15,239 nucleotides of DNA from an uncultured Collinsella sp. (GCA_900552995.1 USBX01000009.1:1-15239), one strand, 5' to 3'. Positions 6,534 to 14,289 are shown, counted from the stretch's first letter. A program made the numbers and translations. Notes: generated from the sequence alone by a model not told the origin.

Positions 6534-7694
6534 TCATGTCCTTTGGCTTGTAAGACGAAAGAGCGCGGGGATATACACCAAAGAAGAGGTTCCGAGTGCG
6601 ACAAGCAATATGACTCGAATGCCCGCGATGCTGCTCAACACAGCATTGAACAGATAGAAAAGGATGGCGCCCACCGCCACCATCTGGCTTTGAACCGAAA
6701 TCAGTGAACAGCGCATCGATGAATCGGCTGCCTTTTGAAAAAATGAGTATTTAATTGGAGCAAATAACGAGTACGCAACCGTCTGCAGCACATAGAACAC
6801 GGGCAGCAAATTAGCCGGAGTAAGGGGAATCAAAAACAAAGCTGTCAGGAAAAGGCGCACGATGCCGCAAATACGCGCAAAGCGGCCCTTGTCGACATGA
6901 GCAATCGCACAGGGCACAATAAGTCCCATGGAGGCCGAGGCAAGGAGCTGGACCGCAATGGTGACACCCGAAGCGACGGCATTCATTCCGCGACCCGCAA
7001 GCAGCAGTGAGAAAAAGTCTTCCAGGGCGACAAAAGCAAATGCCTGAGAACAGTCCATGATGAACGCTGAACGAAGAATGCCATTACCCGCAATAGCGGT
7101 ACCGATCATCTTCGGGCTAATCCCATGTTCAGGTGTCGTCGCAGTGCCCCCTCTTCGCATTTCAGGAATGCAGACAACGACAACCAACGTCAACACCATT
7201 GCGATGATATCTGCCGAAAGACCAATGAGATATGCACCGACGGACGAAATGAAACCGCCCACGCAAGCGGAGATGGCATAAGAGGCATAGAAAACAAATC
7301 GCTCAACGACATTAAGTCTTACGAGCTGGTCCTGAGAGACGCTGTCAATGTAAATCGCTTCGATGGATCCGCTCACACACGCAACGGCAAAACCCTTGAG
7401 AGCGAACGCACCGATTAAAAGCAGGGGAGAACGGACGAGAAGCAGGGCGGCGTAGTATCCAAGCATTCCCACGACGCCAACGAGACCGCTTGTCTTTCGT
7501 CCAAACCTATCAGCAATATAGCCAGTGGGAACTTCAAGGATGAACTTGCTCACTTGATATGCAATCATCATGCTAGAAATCGATACCATCGAAAGTCCGA
7601 CGAACTCAAGGTAGACAGTTAGAAAATACAAGATGGTGCTGAAGTTCGACAGAAAAACGAACGTCATATAAAGCAAAACCGTACGGTTTTTCAT
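6534..7694 (-). CDS. MFS transporter, probable efflux permease
   Basis: A 386-residue polytopic inner-membrane protein of the major facilitator superfamily with about 12 hydrophobic spans and no signal peptide. Between spans 2 and 3 it carries the MFS motif A as GYIADRFGRK (residues 58-67), with the conserved D62 and R66. Substrate cannot be read; proton-coupled drug or metabolite export is common for this subfamily. The ATG at 7692-7694 is chosen because GGAGGG at 7701-7706 lies six bases upstream; an in-frame TTG at 7718 would add eight residues and lacks such a site. It follows the LysR gene by 119 bases on the same strand. GC is well below the flanks (27 of 60 bases at 6601-6660, 26 of 60 at 7261-7320), suggesting acquisition together with the regulator. 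Confidence 0.88.
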   Translation of the reverse strand: MKNRTVLLYMTFVFLSNFSTILYFLTVYLEFVGLSMVSISSMMIAYQVSKFILEVPTGYIADRFGRKTSGLVGVVGMLGYYAALLLVRSPLLLIGAFALKGFAVACVSGSIEAIYIDSVSQDQLVRLNVVERFVFYASYAISACVGGFISSVGAYLIGLSADIIAMVLTLVVVVCIPEMRRGGTATTPEHGISPKMIGTAIAGNGILRSAFIMDCSQAFAFVALEDFFSLLLAGRGMNAVASGVTIAVQLLASASMGLIVPCAIAHVDKGRFARICGIVRLFLTALFLIPLTPANLLPVFYVLQTVAYSLFAPIKYSFFQKAADSSMRCSLISVQSQMVAVGAILFYLFNAVLSSIAGIRVILLVALGTSSLVYIPALFRLTSQRT

Positions 7695-7776
7695 GCTCCA
7701 CCCTCCAAGAGTCAGCAATCTAAATCGGAATCTTGGAAAAGCATGAGGGCAAAGCTGTCAGCTATGTGTTACAAGG

Positions 7777-7795
7777 CGTCAATAATCACTTGACG
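7777..7795. promoter_or_regulatory. Inverted repeat between lysR and MFS gene, possible operator
   Basis: CGTCAA (7777-7782) and TTGACG (7790-7795) form a perfect 6-bp inverted repeat with 7 bases between, within the short gap before the MFS gene. Dyads of about this size are typical LysR-type binding sites, but no matching second site or good promoter is visible. It could instead be a transcript hairpin. Confidence 0.35.
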
Positions 7796-7799
7796 ACAC

Positions 7800-7815
7800 G
7801 AGGCCAAATGGCCTC
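7800..7815 (-). terminator. Small hairpin at the lysR stop codon
   Basis: GAGGCC (7800-7805) and GGCCTC (7810-7815) pair perfectly around AAAT, overlapping the lysR stop codon. Read leftward it is followed by GTGTCG rather than a T run, so it is at best a weak terminator and may only protect or pause the transcript. Confidence 0.3.
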
Positions 7816-8704
7816 ACGAAGCGAGATGACGCAATAGGTGAAGAAATACCGTCTGGTGTCGATCGGTCCAGGCATTTTGTCGATAGCAAAAGTAGATGGG
7901 CAAGGCTACGTCATGCGAGGCTTCAATGGAGCACTCGCTCACTTCCAATCCATCTGATGCGAGAGAAGAGCCAGAAAAACTCAATATCAATCCCCCGGCT
8001 TGAAGAAACTCGGCCTGCGCCCTGTTTCCGTATTCGACATCGCGAAAGCGGAAATTAACCAGTTGAGCTTCGGGACATTGATTGATTGCATTGAGACAGG
8101 GTGACAAATTAATTGGAACAGCGAGCCTGCCGCCCAGCAACTCTCGAACGGTCATAGCGCCCACAGATTGATGACCCGCTGGACACGAAAGAACCTTGAG
8201 CTCCTTTTCACCCAAATATTTTGAAGAAAGGACGCTGTCCCGTGGTTCCTCAAACGAGATAGCCGCGTCCGATATTCCAAGTATAAGTGATTCAAAGCAT
8301 GTAGCCGTTGGCTGATGCCACACATCAAGATGAATCTGAAGGCGCGAGCGTTCAAACGAGTCATACCAGTTTTCGGCAAAAAGGCGCCCCCGTCCATGAA
8401 GGCAGGGGGCGTAAAGACGAAAGTGGCCATCGGGCGAGACGCCGTCGCCCCTCGATTGAGCGTACTTTTTGAGATCGTCGACTTGTGCCAGGATCACGCG
8501 TGCACGACGCGCAAATTCTCTACCAGCCGGAGACAAAACAGCCTCCCCCGCCGATCGGTCGAGCAAAACAATCTGATACTCAGATTCCAACTTTTTGATT
8601 GCCGACGAAACAGCCTGCGGACTCACATGAACGGCGCGAGCTGCTTTGCGCACGCCGCCATAGTTCGCTACCGCTTGAAGGTATTCGAGTTGAGAAAACT
8701 GCAT
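7814..8704 (-). CDS. LysR-family transcriptional regulator
   Basis: A 296-residue LysR-type regulator of normal length. The N-terminal winged helix-turn-helix is clear: QLEYLQAVANYGGVRKAARA, then the recognition helix region HVSPQAVSSAIKKLESEYQ, up to about residue 60. A linker helix follows, then an effector-binding domain from about residue 92 whose ligand I cannot predict. GGAG at 8711-8714, six bases before the ATG, supports the start. LysR regulators usually act on an adjacent gene, so the MFS gene just downstream is the likely target, with possible self-regulation. GC is low (28 of 60 at 8041-8100) compared with xseA (45 of 60 at 10021-10080). It lies 41 bases after the HIT gene without a clear terminator, so read-through from there is possible. 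Confidence 0.92.
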   Translation of the reverse strand: MQFSQLEYLQAVANYGGVRKAARAVHVSPQAVSSAIKKLESEYQIVLLDRSAGEAVLSPAGREFARRARVILAQVDDLKKYAQSRGDGVSPDGHFRLYAPCLHGRGRLFAENWYDSFERSRLQIHLDVWHQPTATCFESLILGISDAAISFEEPRDSVLSSKYLGEKELKVLSCPAGHQSVGAMTVRELLGGRLAVPINLSPCLNAINQCPEAQLVNFRFRDVEYGNRAQAEFLQAGGLILSFSGSSLASDGLEVSECSIEASHDVALPIYFCYRQNAWTDRHQTVFLHLLRHLAS

Positions 8705-8745
8705 AGGTTACTCCAAAGGCAGCCAAGGCGACGGGCCGTGCGTCC

Positions 8746-9081
8746 TCAGATGAGGTTCTCGCCCAGGTTCTTGCCGCCGAGGACGTGCATGTGGAAGTGC
8801 ATGACGGTCTGACCGGCGTTGACGCCCTTGTTGGAGATGACGCGGAAACCGTCCTCCAGTCCCTTGGCCTTGGCGACCTCCTGGATGGCGTGGGCCATGG
8901 CGCCCATGGTCTCAGCGGGCACGTTATCGGCGATGTCACTGTAGTGCTTCTTGGGGATCACGAGCGTGTGGACCGGCGCCTGGGGGTTGAGGTCGTCGAA
9001 CGCGATGACCTGGTCATCCTCGTAGACGACGGTCGAGGGGATCTCGTGGTTGGCAATTTTGCAGAAGATGCAATCACACAT
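8746..9081 (-). CDS. hinT: HIT-family nucleotide hydrolase (HinT-like)
   Basis: A 111-residue histidine triad protein covering one full HIT domain. The catalytic motif HFHMHV places H95, H97 and H99 in the H-x-H-x-H pattern, with GxTVMHFH before and LGGKNLG after it, as in HinT. CIFCKIANHEIPS at the start is typical; C4 and C7 form a CxxC that binds zinc in some members. HinT enzymes hydrolyse nucleoside phosphoramidates such as AMP-lysine; the physiological substrate in bacteria is uncertain. The ATG at 9079-9081 is preferred because AAAGGAA lies upstream with seven-base spacing; an in-frame GTG at 9099 would place that site inside the gene. It follows xseB by 49 bases and is probably co-transcribed with it. 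Confidence 0.94.
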   Translation of the reverse strand: MCDCIFCKIANHEIPSTVVYEDDQVIAFDDLNPQAPVHTLVIPKKHYSDIADNVPAETMGAMAHAIQEVAKAKGLEDGFRVISNKGVNAGQTVMHFHMHVLGGKNLGENLI

Positions 9082-9100
9082 GGTTGGTTCCTTTCTCACA

Positions 9101-9123
9101 GACCAAGGTAATTATATTTGGTC
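9101..9123 (-). promoter_or_regulatory. Hairpin with -10-like box upstream of the HIT gene
   Basis: GACCAA (9101-9106) and TTGGTC (9118-9123) form a 6-bp inverted repeat whose loop contains, on the minus strand, a perfect TATAAT (9116-9111), 29 bases before the HIT start codon. A -35 match is poor. It may be an internal promoter giving the HIT gene its own transcription, or a chance AT-rich gap. Confidence 0.3.
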
Positions 9124-9130
9124 GGGATGG

Positions 9131-9397
9131 TTAGAACGAAAGGTTGTCGTCGGTGTTGGCGGCTTCGCCGTCGGCGAGCACGTCGTTGCCGTCGACGTCC
9201 TTAAGGAGCACCGAGACCTTCTGCTCGGCATCGGACAGGCGGGTGCGCAGGCTTTTGAGGAGCTCGACGCCGCGGGTGTAGCTCTCGAGCGACTCCTCAA
9301 GCTCCATATCGCCCGACTCCAGGCTGCGGATGATGAGCTCCAGCTCCTGCGAGGCCTGCTTGTACGTAAGCTGCTCTACCGGGGTCTTCTCTGCCAT
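9131..9397 (-). CDS. xseB: Exodeoxyribonuclease VII small subunit
   Basis: An 88-residue all-helical protein matching XseB: LTYKQASQELELIIRSLESGDMELEESL is the family core, followed by a coiled-coil helix (SLRTRLSDAEQKV) and an acidic tail of about 20 residues. Several copies bind one XseA to form exonuclease VII, which degrades single-stranded DNA from both ends in repair and recombination. Length is at the upper end of the usual 70-85 because of the tail. AAGGAA before the ATG supports the start. It follows xseA by 42 bases, the normal partner arrangement. Confidence 0.95.
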   Translation of the reverse strand: MAEKTPVEQLTYKQASQELELIIRSLESGDMELEESLESYTRGVELLKSLRTRLSDAEQKVSVLLKDVDGNDVLADGEAANTDDNLSF

Positions 9398-9439
9398 ATC
9401 TGTTTCCTTTCCTAAAGGTTTATCGCTGCGAAACGCGGC

Positions 9440-10891
9440 CTACTCGACCGTATTGACCGTTGCCGCCACGTTGCCGTCTGCCATGCGCACGCGGATGGCG
9501 TCGCCGGGCTTAAAGGTCTTGGCGCTCGTAGCCACACCGTCATCGCTGTATGCGATGGAATAGCCGCGAGCAAGCACCTTAAGCGGCGACAGGGCATCGA
9601 GCGACGCAGCAGCTCGGCCCAGGTCGGAGGCGGGTTTGCTGAGCATCGTACGTCCCTGATGCTCCAGACGGGAACTCGCAAGCGTGAGCGCATGGCGCTT
9701 GCCATCGAGTCCCGAGGTGCTTGCAGCCAGACGCTCGGGCAGGCGTTCAAAGCTGGATCGGAAAGCCCCGACCGAGCGCGTTATGGCACCGGACAAACGA
9801 TCGGCCGTCAAGGCAAGCTCTGACTCACGACGCTCGACCATAAACGTCGGATCGTTGAGACACGGGCGGCATGCGGCCGCATCGAGCGCGTCGCCCAAGC
9901 GAGCCGTATAGGTATCCCAGGAACGACGGCCACGCTGATCGAGCATCTCCAGGTCGACCTGGGCCGACCCAATCATCGATGCCATCGCGGCACCCAGACG
10001 CTGATGGCGCGCCTCGAGCACATCGGCCAACTCCGTCATGGCCGGCGCCACCGATTCGGCCGCCGCCGTGGGCGTGGAGGCGCGGCGGTCGCTCACCATG
10101 TCGCAAATCGAGGTATCGGGCTCATGGCCGATACCGGTCACCACGGGCACAGGGCAAGCCGCCACCGCGCGGGCAAGCTCCTCGTCGTTAAAGGTCATGA
10201 GGTCCTCGAAGGAACCGCCACCACGCACGAGCAAAATACAGTCGGGCGCCGGCGTAATGGCAGCGGCGCGGCGCAAGCCTTCAATAAGCTCTGCCGGCGA
10301 ACCCTCGCCCTGGACCTTTGCGCCCACGCAGACGAGCTCGACGAGCGGGTTGCGTCGGCGCAGCGTACGCTTGACGTCGTCGATTACCGCACCGGAAAGC
10401 GAGGTGACAACCGCCACGCGTGAGCAGAACACCGGGATGCGGCGTTTGCGCGCTTCGTCCATCAGGCCCTCGCGGCGTAGCTTTTCGGCCAGTTGCGCCA
10501 CTTGTTGACGCAGCAGACCTTCCCCCGCCAGCGAAAACGAGCGAGCGACAAAGCTCATACGACCCGTGGGCTTATAGAGGTTGAAGCTGCCCTTAAAGCT
10601 CACCTGCATGCCGTCACGCAGATCGAAGGTACGCTTGAGATAGGCGCCCTTCCAGATGATGCAGTCGACGGCGGCCGAGTCGTCTTTAATCTGGAAGTAG
10701 CAGTGGCCGCTTCGGGCGTTGGGACCACGGAAACCCGTGACCTCGCCCAGGACACTCAGCTGCGGAATGGCATCGAGCGCACCAGCGGCGATCTCCACCG
10801 CCTGGCTCACGCTGAGCTCCTTGCGCTCCTGCTCATCCGAACCGTCAAACTCGGCGGAAACGGCATTGCCGGTTAGATTCCAGCCTGCCAC
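9440..10891 (-). CDS. xseA: Exodeoxyribonuclease VII large subunit
   Basis: The catalytic subunit of exonuclease VII, 483 residues with the chosen start. An N-terminal OB-fold (about 27-122, including LGEVTGF and GHCYFQIKD) binds single-stranded DNA. The catalytic domain shows VTSLSGAVIDDV, LLVRGGGSFEDL (to about 231), and TGIGHEPDTSICDMVSDRRASTPTAAAE, all hallmark XseA blocks. A long helical C-terminal part that winds with XseB follows. I start at GTG 10889-10891 because AAAGGAGG (10896-10903) lies directly before it; in-frame ATG and TTG codons further upstream would bury that site. About 25 residues precede the OB-fold, more than in many XseA proteins. The leader contains a small GGGC-CGAA-GCCC hairpin at about 10919-10930. 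It heads the xseA-xseB-HIT unit. Confidence 0.95.
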   Translation of the reverse strand: MAGWNLTGNAVSAEFDGSDEQERKELSVSQAVEIAAGALDAIPQLSVLGEVTGFRGPNARSGHCYFQIKDDSAAVDCIIWKGAYLKRTFDLRDGMQVSFKGSFNLYKPTGRMSFVARSFSLAGEGLLRQQVAQLAEKLRREGLMDEARKRRIPVFCSRVAVVTSLSGAVIDDVKRTLRRRNPLVELVCVGAKVQGEGSPAELIEGLRRAAAITPAPDCILLVRGGGSFEDLMTFNDEELARAVAACPVPVVTGIGHEPDTSICDMVSDRRASTPTAAAESVAPAMTELADVLEARHQRLGAAMASMIGSAQVDLEMLDQRGRRSWDTYTARLGDALDAAACRPCLNDPTFMVERRESELALTADRLSGAITRSVGAFRSSFERLPERLAASTSGLDGKRHALTLASSRLEHQGRTMLSKPASDLGRAAASLDALSPLKVLARGYSIAYSDDGVATSAKTFKPGDAIRVRMADGNVAATVNTVE

Positions 10892-10960
10892 GCAGCCTCC
10901 TTTCGTCATCGTGCACAAGGGCTTCGGCCCTGCGCAAATTCAAGTCCAACACATAGTACA

Positions 10961-10990
10961 GCGCCGCGGGGACACAAATCTCCGCGGCGC
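10961..10990 (-). terminator. GC-rich hairpin between the metallopeptidase gene and xseA
   Basis: GCGCCGCGG (10961-10969) pairs with CCGCGGCGC (10982-10990), extended by G-U, G-C and A-T pairs to 12 bp around a CACAAA loop. It lies 16 bases past the metallopeptidase stop codon. No T run follows on either strand, so it is a candidate non-canonical terminator or a 3'-end stabilising stem. Confidence 0.6.
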
Positions 10991-11006
10991 CTGTCAAGCC
11001 AATTTG

Positions 11007-11711
11007 TTATCGGTTGGAGTTTCTGTTGTAGCGAGCCATCAGGTAGAGCAGCTGAATGATCGAAGTGAGCGCTGCAGCAACATAGGTAAGTGCGGCTGCC
11101 GTCAGCACCTTCTTGGCGCCGTTGACCTGCTTGGAACTCATACCCGACTGCTCGATGTACGCCACAGCACGTCGGCTGGCGTCAATCTCAACAGGCAACG
11201 TAACGAGTTGGAACAGCACGCTAAACGAGAAGAAAATCAACGCGAGGGTCGTAAGCCCCGCGATGTTCATAAACAGGCCCATGAGTAGCACGATGGTCCA
11301 GGTGTTCTGGGTAAAGTTAACGACCGGGACCAGGGCGGTGCGCACCTTCATCATGGCGTAGCCGCTTTGACGCTGGGCGGCATGGCCCGCCTCATGGCAG
11401 GCCACGGCAACGCTTGCGACCGATCCGCCCGAACGGTTGGCATCAGAGAGGTACAGGTTGTTGTCCTGCGGGTTGTAATGGTCGGTGAGCTCGCCAGCGA
11501 CACCCTTGATACCCACGGCGTTACAACCGTTGGCATCGAGCATGCGGCGAGCGACCGTGGCACCCGTATCGCCGTCCGAGCGAACCTTGGACCAGGTTTT
11601 GTACGTCGAGTTGATATAGTTCTGTGCGGCAAGGCCAAGCACCGTGCAGACAAGAACAACCAGCAGGTACAGCGGGTCGATGCCAAAGCCGTATCCATAG
11701 TAATAGGGCAT
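11007..11711 (-). CDS. YugP-like membrane zinc metallopeptidase
   Basis: A 234-residue membrane protein of the neutral zinc metallopeptidase family (Zn_peptidase_2, YugP type). A membrane span lies at about 13-30. The zinc site HEAGH is at 106-110 (H106, E107, H110) after SVASVAVACHEAGHA. LPVEIDASRRA near 175 is also a family block; there the Glu or Asp is a likely third zinc ligand. Three more hydrophobic spans are at about 130-150, 152-174 and 205-225. Substrates of this family are not well established. The first residues (MPYYYGYGFGID) are Tyr/Gly-rich as in relatives. GGAGG at 11719-11723, seven bases before the ATG, fixes the start. It follows rnd by 64 bases on the same strand and may be co-transcribed. 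Confidence 0.92.
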   Translation of the reverse strand: MPYYYGYGFGIDPLYLLVVLVCTVLGLAAQNYINSTYKTWSKVRSDGDTGATVARRMLDANGCNAVGIKGVAGELTDHYNPQDNNLYLSDANRSGGSVASVAVACHEAGHAAQRQSGYAMMKVRTALVPVVNFTQNTWTIVLLMGLFMNIAGLTTLALIFFSFSVLFQLVTLPVEIDASRRAVAYIEQSGMSSKQVNGAKKVLTAAALTYVAAALTSIIQLLYLMARYNRNSNR

Positions 11712-11775
11712 GCGAATTCCTCCGAATCGAGTTACACGTTGGAGGCATTTTACCCACTCAAACGGCTAGGCTTCC

Positions 11776-12909
11776 TTACAGCAATTCGATTTTTCCGTCC
11801 TTCACCGTCAACCCCATATTGCCGGAAAGCAGATCGTCCAGACGCGAGCCCACAAGCTCAAAGCGCCAGCCTTCGCGCAGGGGGCTCTGCTCGGGATGCT
11901 CGATATAGTCGGCCAGGTCATCGCGCGAGGCAATGACCGAGGTCGCCACGCCCGAGCGCTCGGCAACTAGGCGAATGAGCGCATACATCAGGTCCGTCAC
12001 GCTCTCCAACTCCGGCGAAATCTGACGGTGCCCGCGCACCATGAGCGGCAGGCGATCGTGCGGGCAGCTCGCGCCGCGCTTGATGGCCATGAGCGCACCG
12101 TCCACGTCGCGCTCCCCCAACTGATCGGTACCGCGAATGCTACGGAACTCCTCAACGCGCACGGGATTGCGCTTAACGAGCGCAAGCAGCGTGTCGTCGG
12201 ACATGACCCACTTGCGCGGGATGTTACGGCGCTCGGCGCGATCCTCGCGCCAAGCGGCGAGCTCGCGCGCGATGCCCAACTGGTGACGGCTACACGAATT
12301 GATGCGTTTGACCTTGCGGAACGCCTCGTGGCGATCGGCGCGATAGTGCGACTCGTCAGCCAGCGGGCGCAGCTCGTCGAGCACCCAGTCCACACGGCCC
12401 AGCTCGCGCAGGCGGCTCATCATCTCGGTATAGGCGACGATCAGGTACTTAACGTCATCGATCGCGTACTCGATCTGTTTATCGGTCAGCGGGCGGCGCG
12501 ACCAGTCGGTCAGCGACTCGGTCTTGGGCAGCGATACACCGCAGAACGTCTGAACAAGCGCGCCATACGAAATCTGCTGGCGCTCGCCCAAAAAGGCGGC
12601 GGCCACCTGCGTGTCAAAAATCGGACGCGGCAGCACGCCTACGGTATGGAGCATGACCTCCATATCCTGCGAGCAGGCGTGGAAGACCTTGGTCACGCTC
12701 TCGTCGGCCATAAGCTCGGCCAGCGGCGATAGGTCGTCGATTACCAGGGGATCGACCGCTACGCTCTCGGCAGGGGTGGCAATCTGAACCAAACACAGAC
12801 GCGGATGGAACGTGCGCTCGCGCAAAAACTCGGTATCGACGGCAATCGCGTCGAACTCACGGGCGCGCTGGCAAAAGTCGAGTAGAGCCTGATGTGTGGA
12901 AATGTACAT
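11776..12909 (-). CDS. rnd: Ribonuclease D
   Basis: A 377-residue 3'-5' exoribonuclease of the DEDDy class, which trims tRNA and other small RNA 3' ends. Catalytic residues are visible: D25 and E27 in AVDTEF, D82 in HACSQDME, and Y148 and D152 in YAIDD. An HRDC nucleic-acid-binding domain follows at about 205-285 (ELAAWREDRAERRNIPRKWV, VMSDDTLLALVKRNP), and a second, weaker helical domain completes the normal length. The start is not certain: the ATG at 12907-12909 gives MYISTHQALLDF, which matches the normal family N-terminus, but no strong ribosome binding site precedes it. An in-frame GTG at 12943-12945 would add 12 residues. It is divergent from the lipid kinase gene, with only 98 bases between. 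Confidence 0.93.
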   Translation of the reverse strand: MYISTHQALLDFCQRAREFDAIAVDTEFLRERTFHPRLCLVQIATPAESVAVDPLVIDDLSPLAELMADESVTKVFHACSQDMEVMLHTVGVLPRPIFDTQVAAAFLGERQQISYGALVQTFCGVSLPKTESLTDWSRRPLTDKQIEYAIDDVKYLIVAYTEMMSRLRELGRVDWVLDELRPLADESHYRADRHEAFRKVKRINSCSRHQLGIARELAAWREDRAERRNIPRKWVMSDDTLLALVKRNPVRVEEFRSIRGTDQLGERDVDGALMAIKRGASCPHDRLPLMVRGHRQISPELESVTDLMYALIRLVAERSGVATSVIASRDDLADYIEHPEQSPLREGWRFELVGSRLDDLLSGNMGLTVKDGKIELL

Positions 12910-12973
12910 ATCAACCCATCGAATAAGGTTAGGCCCGAAAAACACGGGTAGGATATCGGCATTGCCTTACAAC

Positions 12974-12979
12974 TATACT
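12974..12979 (+). promoter_or_regulatory. Possible -10 box for the lipid kinase gene
   Basis: TATACT lies 28 bases before the start codon in the 98-base gap shared with divergent rnd. No convincing -35 is present at 16-18 bases upstream, so this is a weak call based on position and the -10 match. Confidence 0.3.
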
Positions 12980-13007
12980 CGGTTAGTCACAGAACGGGAA
13001 CGTAAGT

Positions 13008-13925
13008 ATGCGCTGCCTTATCATCCACAACCCGGCATCGGGCCCCAGCTCAGATGAAATCTTCGCATTCACGCACGCCCTTGCACAGGGCGGCGACGAG
13101 GTCGTGATGCGCTTTATCGGCGATGGCATGGAGCCCGAGGACGCCGTGGCAGACGTGCGCGAGTTTGACCGCGTGGTCGTTTCGGGCGGCGACGGCACTG
13201 TCTCCAACGTGCTCGACCAGATGCGCGGATGCGGTGTCCCCACGCTCGTCTTCCCCTCCGGTACGGCCTGCCTGTTCTTTAACAACATCGGCAATGCCCC
13301 CGAGGCAGCGGCGCTTGCCAAGGCCTGCCGCGCCGGTCGCACGGTCAAAGTGGACATGGGCGAGCTCTTTTGGCTCGACGAGAACGGCAACGAGAAGCGC
13401 CACGGCTTTATCATCATTGCCGGCTCGGGCTTCGACGCCGAAATCATGATGAAGGCCGCTTCCACCAAAAACGACATCGGCGAGATCGCCTACTTCCTCT
13501 CCGCGCTCGCCACGCCCAACCCCACGGTGGCGCACTTTACCATTGAGCACGACAGCATTGTCGAGGAGCTCGACGGCATCTGCTGCATGGCTGGCAACAC
13601 CTCGGTCATTCAAAACGACATCAACCTGTTCCCCGATTGCCGCATGAACGACGGCATGGTCGACATCGCGGTCATCGAGCCCGTAAAAACCGTCCAGCTG
13701 CTCCCGACCGTGATCACCGCCGCGCTCGACCCCGCCGGCAAGTTGCTCGGCCGTCCGCAGTTCAAGATCATCCAAACCAAGGAAGCCAAGATCACCTGCA
13801 CGCCGTCGCTGGGCATGCAGTTCGATGGCGAGATCATCTCCAGCAACTCGGGCGTCTTTGGTGCCCGCGCGCTTCCGCAATGCCTCGACCTCATCGTCGA
13901 CGAATTCTCACCGCTTGGTAAATAG
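13008..13925 (+). CDS. Diacylglycerol kinase-like lipid kinase
   Basis: A 305-residue soluble kinase of the DAGK/YegS/LCB5 family, which phosphorylates diacylglycerol or a related lipid alcohol using ATP and feeds phosphatidic acid back to phospholipid synthesis. The N-terminal half shows IIHNPASG (5-12) and the nucleotide-binding SGGDGT (59-64). The next motif, usually GTxND, reads GTACLFFNN (85-93), so the Asn-Asp pair is missing. The C-terminal beta domain is present (GSGFDAEIM, LGMQFDGEI). The substrate could differ from diacylglycerol. No strong Shine-Dalgarno sequence precedes the ATG; GGGA is the best match. The stop codon overlaps the ribosome binding site of the small gene that follows, so the two are co-transcribed. 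Confidence 0.9.
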   Translation: MRCLIIHNPASGPSSDEIFAFTHALAQGGDEVVMRFIGDGMEPEDAVADVREFDRVVVSGGDGTVSNVLDQMRGCGVPTLVFPSGTACLFFNNIGNAPEAAALAKACRAGRTVKVDMGELFWLDENGNEKRHGFIIIAGSGFDAEIMMKAASTKNDIGEIAYFLSALATPNPTVAHFTIEHDSIVEELDGICCMAGNTSVIQNDINLFPDCRMNDGMVDIAVIEPVKTVQLLPTVITAALDPAGKLLGRPQFKIIQTKEAKITCTPSLGMQFDGEIISSNSGVFGARALPQCLDLIVDEFSPLGK

Positions 13926-13934
13926 GAGGACCCC

Positions 13935-14027
13935 ATGAACGACAACCCTCTGCTCGGCTTTATCGTCATCGTTTTGGCCATGCTCATCGGCTATGCGATC
14001 AACGTGATCCACCGCCGGAAGAAGTAA
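13935..14027 (+). CDS. 30-residue single-span membrane peptide
   Basis: A short gene encoding 30 residues. AGGAGG at 13924-13929 overlaps the kinase stop codon and lies five bases before the ATG, a near-perfect ribosome binding site. The peptide starts MNDNPLLG, continues with a hydrophobic stretch of about 17 residues (FIVIVLAMLIGYAINVI), and ends HRRKK. By the positive-inside rule it would cross the membrane once with the C-terminus in the cytoplasm. A terminator follows 40 bases later. Function is unknown; placement suggests it may anchor, regulate or accompany the lipid kinase at the membrane. It is too short for normal gene callers. Conservation of this peptide after the kinase in related genomes would be the deciding test. 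Confidence 0.75.
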   Translation: MNDNPLLGFIVIVLAMLIGYAINVIHRRKK

Positions 14028-14064
14028 TTCCACATTGGTATGATATTCATTCAATTATCGTCTC

Positions 14065-14106
14065 CCCTGCTGTTTATGCATTTGCCAAACAGCAGAGGAT
14101 TTTCAT
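14065..14106 (+). terminator. Terminator of the lipid kinase / small peptide unit
   Basis: CTGCTGTTT (14067-14075) pairs with AAACAGCAG (14087-14095), with two more C-G pairs after a one-base bulge, followed by ATTTTCATTT. This is a good intrinsic terminator 40 bases past the small peptide gene. Confidence 0.85.
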
Positions 14107-14154
14107 TTCGGGCATTCCCAGCTACTTTATTCGACTACAGTAATTACAGGGCGT

Positions 14155-14188
14155 CTTTATTAAAGTAAAGCTATAAACTGAGTACAAT
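14155..14188 (+). promoter_or_regulatory. Candidate promoter of the dipeptidase gene
   Basis: TTAAAG (14160-14165) and TACAAT (14183-14188) are separated by exactly 17 bases, within an AT-rich stretch. The -35 overlaps a palindrome CTTTA-T-TAAAG (14155-14165) that could be an operator. If used, it gives a leader of about 140 bases before the start codon at 14334. The stretch 14107-14333 contains no coding sequence that I can support. Confidence 0.4.
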
Positions 14189-14215
14189 TAACCGCTCATC
14201 GCATATTTCATCACG

Positions 14216-14235
14216 CTTATCGAGTAAGTTTTTTT
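14216..14235 (+). terminator. Weak stem followed by seven T in the dipeptidase leader
   Basis: CTTAT (14216-14220) can pair with GTAAG (14224-14228), including one G-U pair, around CGA, followed directly by seven T (14229-14235). The stem is AT-rich and only 5 bp, so termination would be weak. It lies about 40 bases after the candidate promoter and could give a very short transcript. Confidence 0.3.
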
Positions 14236-14289
14236 CATAGATGAATATTGTTTCCAGTTCGTTACGCTAATGAGGTGTCTTTATTGGCT

